This document shows positions 56,551 to 64,000 of a DNA stretch of 64,000 nucleotides, one piece after another. Position numbers and translations under genes: made by a program. Below the pieces are notes generated by a model. It was not told the DNA's origin. It was given only the letters and a program-made list of their open reading frames with translations, and made no database searches. Numbering within the stretch: position 1 is the stretch's first letter; each line of letters starts with the position of its first letter. The stretch is from positions 579,729 through 643,728 of the forward strand of contig OZ038511.1 in NCBI GenBank assembly GCA_964036315.1. The letters run 5' to 3'. Origin of the DNA: Acanthosepion esculentum (lineage: Eukaryota; Mollusca; Cephalopoda; Sepiida; Sepiidae).

Positions 56551-57440
56551 TCAGTAGAGGTTCTTAAAGTTTACCAAATGATCAGGATAGGGTGCCAAGT
56601 CTTGAACAGACACAGATGATTGACTTCCATCAGGATACTTGATGTTGGCAATGGTTGGATTGCTAGTTGTCAGTTCAACTTTGTTTATTAAGGGGTCATT
56701 CTTGCTAATTGTCTTAAATACTGGTCCAGGTTTCATTTACCAAGATTGGAGTGAGAAGTACATCTTTGAAACTTGAAGAAACACACATGATGAATACAAT
56801 TAATAGCAGTACACAACAGAGATTGAATAAAATGTATCAAGATGTGTTTTCACAATGCTTTTCTCTTAAGTTCCCAGACTTAAGATTCAAGCAAATAGTT
56901 TTTACTATACCCCCCCCCCCTCAATGTACTGCTCTGCCTAGTTATTACTTTCAGGGTGATATGACATCGAATTACTAGTAACAACACCTTTACTCAGTAG
57001 ATACTCCTTCAATTCTTATGATATAAGAGAAAGACCTTTATCTGAGTGAATATAACCTGGCATTTCATAGACACTAAACAAGGTTTCCAAACAGTTAATA
57101 ACAGTTGAAGTGTGCATATTCAGCCATGGATATGCAAATGGGTAGCAAGAATATTCCTCAACAGTTAAGAACAGGTATGGATTCCAAGTAGCCATTGATA
57201 GAGAGGCGCCTTAAAGTCGATATTGATATGTTCCATCAGTCCAGTAGCTTTTATCAGGATACCTTCAGAGGTCAATAGAGCTGGGGTTTTAGTTCAGGAC
57301 AAACACTGCAAGATGCATATATTTTCTTAACGTCTTCAGTTGAAAAGGGAGATTCCTTGATCTTACAAAATGTCGAAACCTTGATACAGGTGGATGGCAT
57401 AATTTATCATATAAATCCACAAGAGTCAAACCTTGCGAAA
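56551..57440 (-). pseudogene. gypsy integrase, decayed
   Basis: LTLVDLYDKLCHPPVSRFRH then FVRSRNLPF (57432-57346), followed by SCSVCPELKPQLY (about 57310), form the H-H-C-C zinc domain with all four ligands apparently present. MEHINIDFKAPLY (about 57230) carries the first catalytic Asp; NCLETLF and YIHSDKGLS (about 57040) carry the second. YLLSKGVVTSNSMSYHPES follows, then the frame breaks before the catalytic Glu. The C-terminal tail is intact: KPGPVFKTISKNDPLINKVE, IANIKYPDGSQSSVSVQDLA, PYP (56736-56551). A gap of about 200 bp between core and tail is much shorter than normal, so part of the core is deleted. Confidence 0.8.
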
Positions 57441-57639
57441 TTACAGACACACAATAAACATGACTAAAAGCATCTGCTGCTATGTTAGGTTTTGATGTTT
57501 GATGTCAAAATTTAGTTCACCAAGCTCTATTCTCCATTTATTGATTTTAGCATTTTTTTTACTTTTGTACGCTCTTGGTTATTATATATAAAAGACACTT
57601 ATCTGGCATCAGCATGTAATTTGCAATGGCATTGTGACA

Positions 57640-58063
57640 AAAGATACCTCCATTTACATATTGCAATGATTACGGCCAAGTCGTCTTTCTCAACAATATT
57701 ATATACCATTTCACTTCCTTGGAGAACTTTTGACATAAACATGACAAGCCTTCCATTTTGACTTCATACTGCAGGTATAGCATTATCCGAAGCATCAAAA
57801 TCCACCATGAAATGTAAGTTTTCCTCAATAGCCAATAAAGTTGCTCTATATAACTCAATCTTTAGTGACTCAAAGGCACAAAAAGCTTCTTTATTCAGTG
57901 GGAACCAATTAACTTTAACTAAGTTATGTATTTTAGCTGAAAATTCAGGCATCCATTTTGTGTAATACGCAAATATTCTTCTAATCCTATTAAGTGTTCT
58001 TATTTCTTTAGGGGAGTTAGATTTCTTGTAATGGCCATTCGGGGTCAGGTTTAATGATGCCAT
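57640..58063 (-). pseudogene. gypsy RT connection and RNase H start
   Basis: Reads RTLNRIRRIFAYYTKWMPEF, SAKIHNLVKVNWFPLNKEAF, CAFESLKIEL, and LAIEENLHFMVDFDASDNAI. The last is the D-A-S-D-x-A-I motif that opens RNase H, with its first catalytic Asp present. A frame change at about 57775 leads into degenerate sequence (QYEVKMEGLS). Confidence 0.8.
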
Positions 58064-58751
58064 TTCTTTCTCACACAGGTTCCAAAAGTATTCAGTGTTG
58101 TTAACTTTGAGATGGTTTTAGAATCATTTAACGTTAAATTTCTTTTCTTTACGACTTTCAGAAATTCTTCGATGTTTTTATCATGCTTCCTTTCTGTCTC
58201 ACCTCCAATGATAATATTACCACAAGAAGGAAACATACCTTTCAGGTTTTCTTCTTTTATGGTCTTGTCCATTGATTGTTTGAAAGTAGGAACACTATTG
58301 CTTACCTCAAATGGAAGTTGAATAAATTCATAAAGTTAACCATTGGCTTCAGTGTCAGATTGATTTATTTTAACTTGGTGACAGCCACTATTTAAGTCAG
58401 TGTATATATATTTATCGTTTGTGAGTAATCCACATATAATGTTTTCGTACCTCCTTTGGCTTTATCTTTAACAATGATGGGCAAAATACTAGGTTCAATA
58501 ATTTCACTGGCCAAAAATTTATTTATCTCCATCTTAAAATCCTGGTTGTCTTGACTATTGAGTCTACATTTAGCAATTGGCTTGAAGTTAAATGTCATAT
58601 TTCGGAACAGTGTGGGTTTCTCCATATTTGCAGCATCTAAAGCATAACAAATTTTTGTATTTCTCATAACCAGTTTAGGGAGATGGCTACCATATTTGAA
58701 AAAATTGTCAGGTTTTGAAACTGAGAATCCCTTGCCAATACCACATTGCAA
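58051..58751 (-). pseudogene. gypsy reverse transcriptase, catalytic motif lost
   Basis: From 58751: NMTFNFKPIAKCRLNSQDNQ, DFKMEINKFLASEIIEPS, and YVDYSQTINIYTL, the V-D-Y-S-Q-T-I-N block of this gypsy group. Near 58380 DLNSGCHQVKINQSDTEANG (motif A with Asp kept, 'D-L-x-S-x-x-H-Q') appears in another frame, then LYEFIQLPFEVSNS (motif B). Where Y-x-D-D/N should follow, the sequence is GMFPSCGNIIIGGE (58235-58194), so the catalytic Asp pair is gone. It continues with FLKVVKKRNLTLNDSKT. Confidence 0.8.
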
Positions 58752-59391
58752 TAAGCCATATATGGTCTGGAGCCCCTGCTGTTTGCCTCAGGGTACTTGA
58801 TAAGATCCAGAGACGGATATGCAATGTAATTGGCCCTGATCTGTCATCTCGTCTGCAGTCGCTCTCTCACAGATGCGTTGTTGCCTTGCTCTGTCTTTTT
58901 TACAAATACTTTCATGGTAATTGCTCTGATGAGCTGCTTTCGGTGGTTCCTAGGCCTTATGAATTTAAACGTCCTATGAGGCTGGCATCCCGTTCCCACC
59001 CCTTCACCATTGAAACTGTTAGATGTAGACATCTCTTCTACTCCAATAGCTTCATGTCTCGCACATCTTGCCTGTGGAACTCCCTTCCTTATTCCTGTTT
59101 CCCTGACAAATACAATCTCCAACTATTTAAGTGTAACGTCAATCGACATCTCCAGTTGCCTTGCTCTATCCACTTCCCTTCTCCACATGCTTTCACCTTT
59201 CATTCCTATCTGCTCTCGCTCCAAATCTTCTGTAACCCCCTTGCCTTGATCGATCCACTATCTTTTTCCACATCCTCTCCTTTACCACTCCTATCTGCTC
59301 TTCGTCCAAACCTTCTGTAACCCCTTGCATGCTAGTGGTTTCCAGCCTTGCTTGGGGTGATAAGCTTAAAAAAAAAAAAAGAAAAAAAAAG
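58750..59391 (+). mobile_element. 5'-truncated Jockey-like LINE nested in the gypsy pol region
   Basis: Opens with ISHIWSGAPAVCLRVLDKIQ, then RRICNVIGPDLSSRLQSLSH, RCVVALLCLFYKYFHGNCSD, ELLSVVPRPYEFKRPMRLAS and RSHPFTIETVRCRHLFYSNS. It closes with CLWNSLPYSCFPDKYNLQLF and VNRHL, all open from 58715 to 59320. It ends in an A-rich tail (59367-59391). It is much better preserved than the gypsy it sits in and the related copies at 3315 and 42820, so it inserted later. The first codons before ISHIW (58715-58749) are gypsy sequence. Short 5' truncation and an A-tail are typical of target-primed LINE insertion; no clear target duplication seen. Confidence 0.88.
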
Positions 59392-59689
59392 TCTTTCATA
59401 ATGCTCAGATTTTATCTAGCCATTTGTCTATCATTAAGTTTGAGAGTAAGAACAAATCCATTATATTGGTGTTTTAAACTTTTTGTGCTATAGTTACCTG
59501 ATTTAAGAAAGGAATAATTTTAGTTTTAAGGAATGAACTGAATTTTCCCTAATAAAGCTTTCAAAAGCACAAAAATCAAGTAAGGTATTCAGCCATTTTT
59601 CTTTAATAATTATAATTGTTGCCGTGTGTGAATATTCACCCAGCACTTCCACTTTACTAACTGCAATGTGGGTAGAAAACCTGGTAGCT

Positions 59690-59830
59690 TTTGTTCCTTG
59701 GGACTAACACTCTCTAGCAAAGTGTCCCCTTTTAGAACACTTGTTATATAGGGCTCCCCAGGTCGGACAATTTATTCTCCTAGGATATTTCACACCACCA
59801 CAAAAGAAGTAGGTTTTTCCTATGCAGTGT
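59690..59830 (-). pseudogene. gypsy nucleocapsid zinc knuckles and flank
   Basis: The reverse strand reads TYFFCGGVKYPRRINCPTWG then YNKCSKRGHFAREC. These are two knuckles. The second is C-x2-C-x4-H-x4-C with its first Cys changed to Tyr (Y-N-K-C-S-K-R-G-H-F-A-R-E-C). The first has one cysteine pair eroded. Knuckles bind element RNA. Between these and 60129, gag continues in broken frames (TLDLKSAYD-type sequence near 60030). Confidence 0.65.
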
Positions 59831-60128
59831 GATTATTGCTTGCTCTTCCGTGATTGTCATTCACAGCTACCATTGATGTTTCAGATTGATTATAAGATAT
59901 CCATTTTTGTTGCCTTTGTTTTAAGCTTACTCTAACAAACTGCAACTGCTCGGGCTGGAATATGAGTAACATAAGCTTCATTGTTTTTCTGTGACAAAAC
60001 TAAGGCTGAAGCTTAATCATAAGCTGACTTCAGATCCAATGTGTTATTCCCTAGCAGTTTTTGGTGTATTGTTGGTAAAGCAATTCCACAAATGAAAGCA
60101 TCTCAGATAGTTTCATCTGCACATTCTT

Positions 60129-60509
60129 TCAGCAGTATGGTCTTTGAAATTGCAATCCCGTCTTAGATTTTTGAGTCCTCTGAAAAAAAATATCCAGAGT
60201 TTCACCTGGTTCCTGTTTTCTTGTAGTAAGTAAATGTCTTGCAAAAATCTCATTTGGTGTTTTAATAAAAATGGCATCTAATTTAACCAGTACTGCATGG
60301 TAGACTGTGCAAGTTTTGATAAACTCAAATGCAGTAGGGTTGATACAGCTTATTAGGGCTCTAAGCTGGTTAGGAATTTTGTCCTTATAATCCTTGACAT
60401 CATTCAAAAAACTATGCCAATGATGGCATTCTTTTGATGCAGTTGGTGAGCTAGGATCAATGGCTAGGCATTTAGGTTGCCATCTTATATTTGGATTAGA
60501 TTCAGTCAT
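60129..60509 (-). pseudogene. gypsy gag, capsid part
   Basis: From the ATG at 60509: MTESNPNIRWQPKCLAIDPS, SPTASKECHHWHSFLNDVKD, INPTAFEFIKTCTVYHAVLV, IFIKTPNEIFARHLLTTRKQ, EPGETLDIFFQRTQ. This matches the gag of Ty3/gypsy elements with the P-S-S-P-x-A-x-x-W/H-x-x-W opening and the N-E-I-F-A-R-H-x-L-x-T-R-x-Q block. A stop ends the frame at 60129. In-frame codons upstream of 60509 reach 60578, inside the LTR, and are not used. Gag would form the particle that packages element RNA. Confidence 0.8.
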
Positions 60510-60526
60510 TAAATAGATGAGCGAGT

Positions 60527-60721
60527 TGACAATAGTTAGACAATCTAGTAGAGACTTGAAATAAAATCCAAGTTTCACTCAACTAATTGTCAAGTGTGAC
60601 TGCTAATAAAAGGTGTGTCACAAATTTTTAATAACACTGTTTTAGGTCAAATGATGGCTGCTGGATTTGATCCTGTTACCTTTTCTCTGAAATGTAAACT
60701 CACATATCTTATAAATTTACA
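60527..60721 (-). repeat. putative 5' LTR of the gypsy element
   Basis: Shares with 56144-56339: tgaca..agttaga, aataaaatycaagtttcact, caac, taaaagg, gtcacaaa, tgttttaggtcaaatga, gctgctggatttgatcctg (actgct in the other) and ataaatttaca. The copies differ at perhaps a quarter of positions, so the insertion is old. It begins TGACA and ends TTTACA, compatible with TG...CA ends. Confidence 0.6.
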
Positions 60722-61447
60722 TGACAGGTTTCTTTACCGAAAAATCATTGAATATCAACATAATGTCAAAAATTCTTATCATATGCAATTGATGAATAAG
60801 ATTGAAGCTGAGGAAGATTTTCGCTCAGAATTATTGAATTACTTTTTCTCATGTGTCTTTTCTGTACTTATGAAAATAATTATTTTAAGAACCAAAATTA
60901 TTGTCAAATATCTGTTGAGTCAAAATGTCTTTAAAAGTTGGGAGATGATAAAGCAATTCCTGTGATTTGGGGAAATTAATATTCTGTTTCTGTGACAATG
61001 TTCTGGATGCAAAATTCAATCAAATGCTATGAGAAAAAACTGCTTGTGGAGTTTCAAATTAATATGTAACTTATTTTCAGCATTTTGAACGGAGTGTCCA
61101 TTGCTTTCTTGGTGCTAAATATTAGGGTCTTTCAGAGAAAATCTGATTTCATTAATACTACAAAACAAATTTCTTGAAACTCTTCTAATACAAGAATGGC
61201 TGGACTCTTTGTTCATGGACAATTATGCACCAGAGAATAACAAAATTCCTCAGTTTTCTGATCCAAATATGGAATTTCATTCAATGTGAAACATTTGGCT
61301 TTGAATTAATGGATATGGCTTCTCTTTCCAAGGGCAAAAGTTATGTTGGTGCTTTGTGCTTCTTGTGAAAAACTCCATTTGCAGGTGTTTAGGGTGAATG
61401 GGGGAAAAATTGGAGATTCAGTATTTGTAAGAAGCTCGTGGACTCGG
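60722..61447. other. AT-rich DNA, no gene assigned
   Basis: The open frame 60615-60965 (+) begins inside the LTR and has no recognised motif. Nothing else supported. Confidence 0.45.
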
Positions 61448-61775
61448 GCAACGAAGAGACAGAAAGAAAGGAGAAAGATAAAGAACTAAAAACAGAGAAC
61501 AAATAAAAGAGAAGGAAAGATTGTGAGAAGGAAAATAAGAAACAGTGAAAAACAGGAAAGACGAAAAGAACATGTAATAGGAAACAAGAAAGAAAATGAG
61601 AGAACAAATACAGAAAGTGAGATGAACATGAAAAAGAGGAGGAAAAAGTAAGAGAAAAAGAATCAGAGTAAGAGAGTGAGTAAATAAAAAAAATTATGAA
61701 AGAGAGGATGTGGAGGAAAAGGAAGATGGAAAACAAGAGCGAAAAAAACAAAAATGAAATCAAAGAGAAAGAGAA
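61448..61775. repeat. purine-rich (GA/AAG) low-complexity tract
   Basis: Almost all A and G on the + strand for over 300 bp, with recurring gagaaag, aagaga and gaaaa words but no fixed period. The 124-codon reverse-strand frame (61389-61763), made of S/F/L, is a by-product. Confidence 0.9.
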
Positions 61776-63663
61776 AGATTTTCTTTTTTCTTTTTTTTAT
61801 CCAACCCTGTTTTATTTATTTTTTTAGCTAAATCTTTTGTATGTTTTTAACATCTTGCTGTGATGGAAATACCTTCTTAGCAACAAAGCTTTCAATTCTC
61901 TTTAGAAGTGGGACTAAATTTCTTTCAAAATGTAAATGTTTCAGGGCTTGAAGTTTTACTTTTTTAATTTATTTTCTTGAGGAAAAAAGAATAAAACTTG
62001 TTTCTGTTAAGTATCCTTTATATTGTGGATAATCTTTCCATCAAATCTGTCTATTTAAAGGTAACAAAAACAAAAAAATTCATGAAAAATCTTTATCATA
62101 GATATTTTTTTATTCTTTGAAATTATTATTGGGAATGGTGGATTCATTTACCAAGTATTTCATTAAGAATATGGCATATTTCCACAACTGAGCGATTTTC
62201 AGATTTAATTTTTGCACTAGTAAAAATGTCCTAATGAAATTTTTTGATATTTGCTATTTTTCGTTTTAAAAGACTCTCGTTAGTAATTACATTCTATAAA
62301 TTAGTGTCCAGTTAAATTAAATGTTTCTTATCAATTTATGACTGCAGTACAAAAATTTAAAAAAGTTAAATGCTGATCAGATCTGGTCGATTTTCTCATG
62401 ACGTATTTAATGAAGTGACTGTTAGGTACTGAAGAAACTTTGAAAAATCAATTTAAATCAAAAAAATTTTCTTAATGAGCATCTGTCAGAGACAACAGTC
62501 TTAAATGATGGGTAAAAATTTCTAGATATAAAAAATGACAGAAAGTTTTAAGAAAGTGTATTTTATTTGGAGTAAAACATTTGAAATCTGCTCGAGGGAA
62601 AGTGGCTTCATTGCAGGTTTATGGTCTCTGTGGTGACTATTTTCCATTCATGTGGAACAATCTAAAATTTGGGAGGAAGTTCTTCACCACAAAACTCTGA
62701 CAAATTCTTAAGTGTAGTGTTAAGAACAGCAAAAAGACAATCTTGTTTACTATTAAATAAATGTTCAAATATATCATTGTAATAGCACAAATATACATGA
62801 CATCTTTAATGCTTAAATATTGTTTGGATTTCTGCTTTCATTGATTTTCCATTTAGGGTCTGACATAAAAATTTATGGTTATATGCACCAGAAAAATCAT
62901 AATTTTGAGAAAGATCTGAAATTCTAATGGGAAAAAACTCCCATTTCAGATTCTAATGTTCTCATTCTTGTTGGTTTTATCATTTTGTTTGGCTAAATAC
63001 ATTTTTCAATATTTGAACAAAATATTTTCTTCACTTTTCTCAGAATAATATCAAATCAAAGTATAGTATCAGTTCTTTTCCAGTGCAATAAGTTATGAAA
63101 ACATGTCAACTTTTGTGGAAGATACATGCATACATTTGAAGTAGGTAGGAAATACTTACATCAGTATCATTATTATACACTAATGTATTAGAAATGGTAT
63201 TCTAATATTGGTTGTTACTGTCACAAGGGAGAAGATTTTTGTCCTATTTTCTTTAATGTATTTGTAAGAAAGTTTGTAAGTTTATTTCTGGATCTGCCTG
63301 TAAATGTATAAGTAAATATATTTTTCCATTTAACCATCTCACAACCCACCTCCATCACCATCAAATTTTGTTTAAAAAACATGAGACATTTGACCAAATG
63401 GAAGGAAGTCTCTGGTGCATGCATATGTGTGTCCTCAGGGTTTAGTTTTCTATTTTTTTTATCATTTTTTTAATTTTTTAATATTATTATTATCATTATT
63501 ATGTATGTATATATATATATTTTTGTTTATGTCAAGTAGTTTACTTCCCCCCTTGCTTTAATTTAGTATAGGTTATGTTAACTTGTACAAAGTCAAAACT
63601 TAATTATACAGCTACAGTTATCTAATTATTAAACTTAACTATAATTATTTACTTGAAACTTAA
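61776..63663. other. AT-rich DNA, no gene seen
   Basis: Includes an ATT/AT simple stretch near 63455-63525. Nothing else recognised on either strand. Confidence 0.5.
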
Positions 63664-63876
63664 ATGAACAACTACAATGTTAAATTCCCTAATATTTCCA
63701 GCCCCATCCTCCATGCTTACCATCATAAATGTTTTATTAAATACCCCTTTGGCCTGGAAGTGGCCTTTGCTTTCATTACCTTCTTAGAGACTGTCTTAAT
63801 AAAAGTACCCAACATCCTGTGTGCTGTGAACAGGCTAATAAGAGTGGATAGGTCACACTCCTTCCACATCTACTGA
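63664..63876 (+). pseudogene. possible fragment of a LINE ORF1 or other protein, unrecognised
   Basis: The ATG at 63664 opens MNNYNVKFPNISSPILHAYH, then FGLEVAFAFITFLETVLIKV, PNILCAVNRLIRVDRSHSFH, IY, stop. The composition is more protein-like than neighbouring frames and less AT-biased, and a +1 frame continues past the stop (NNSRGSSLVSC). It loosely resembles N-terminal parts of LINE ORF1 proteins as I remember them, but I have no specific motif to cite. The window ends before a decision is possible. Confidence 0.25.
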
Positions 63877-64000
63877 ACAATAGTCGAGGTTCATCCCTTG
63901 TTTCTTGTTTAAGATGTGGTTTCTGGTTCCATCTTCTGAGGCCTTAATGAAACTGTTTTAACTTTTTATTGATACGACTGATTGATGGCTACAACTCGTC

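Larger units (their letters stand above)
56144..60721 (-). mobile_element. Ty3/gypsy LTR retrotransposon, decayed
   Basis: On the reverse strand the order is gag (from ATG 60509), two zinc knuckles (about 59830-59690), RT, RNase H and integrase (58751 down to about 56551). That is the Ty3/gypsy order, with RT before integrase. Direct repeats at 56144-56339 and 60527-60721 bracket it and are taken as LTRs. A LINE fragment in the opposite direction (58750-59391) interrupts pol. Protease is not recognisable; it should lie in the 59400-59690 region. Many stops and frameshifts. Only about 18 bp separate the right repeat from the gag ATG, leaving no room for a normal primer-binding site, so the LTR edges or the start are uncertain. 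Confidence 0.85.

Noticed and set aside
61389..61763. 124-codon reverse-strand frame rich in Ser, Phe and Leu
   Set aside because: Produced by the GA-rich low-complexity tract, where stop codons are rare on the pyrimidine strand.
1..64000. CRISPR array, bacterial operons or phage genes
   Set aside because: No spaced identical repeats with unique spacers. The tandem arrays here are direct head-to-tail minisatellites, and all recognisable genes are eukaryotic transposon genes.

Overview
This is an intergenic or intronic stretch of animal nuclear DNA. It is strongly A+T-rich and dominated by transposable-element remains. There are no bacterial-type operons, no rRNA or true tRNA genes, and no CRISPR array. 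I cannot point to one certain host gene; a single splice-flanked open stretch (52971-53139, +) is the best exon candidate. The element mix (tRNA-derived SINEs, Jockey-like LINEs, an endonuclease-tailed LINE, Tx1, Penelope, Ty3/gypsy, mariner/Tc1 and hAT) fits a lophotrochozoan, most probably a cephalopod mollusc such as an octopus. That assignment is inference from overall look, not from a search.

Layout. 1-7.9 kb: TA repeat, a tRNA-SINE, a Jockey-like LINE remnant, diverged tandem repeats and an LTR/leader-like block. 8.2-10.9 kb: a LINE whose reverse transcriptase is followed by a Cys/His knuckle and a restriction-like endonuclease remnant. 11-21 kb: mostly unassigned DNA with a Tc1 transposase relic, a non-autonomous hAT beside a SINE, and a 30-bp minisatellite. 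21.7-24.9 kb (-): a Tx1-type LINE with recognisable ORF1 and endonuclease but no reverse transcriptase. 25.1-27.1 kb: a Penelope-like element with RT, GIY-YIG remnant and a decayed hammerhead-ribozyme-like 3' tail. 28.5-29.8 kb: an end-to-end mariner with terminal inverted repeats. 29.9-30.8 kb: another LINE. 34.4-35.2 and 45.9-47.0 kb: two copies of a minisatellite-bearing retroposon. 35.3-36.6 kb: a diverged direct-repeat pair. 37.8-43.7 kb: LINE relics, a hAT and a reverse-strand SINE. 52.0-52.9 kb (-): a LINE relic. 56.1-60.7 kb (-): a Ty3/gypsy element with gag, zinc knuckles, RT/RNase H and integrase, interrupted by a poly(A)-tailed LINE on the opposite strand. The rest, to 64 kb, is mostly unassigned AT-rich DNA.

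Nearly every recognisable coding region is broken by frameshifts or stops, so the window records past transposition rather than active genes. The most unusual object is the retroposon family at 34.4 and 45.9 kb. Each copy has a 30-bp GTCCTGGGTA array, a unique core, a long 31-bp array and an A-rich tail, and lies between short direct repeats (12/12 bp in one copy, 9 bp in the other). The architecture resembles that of primate SVA elements but the sequence is unrelated.
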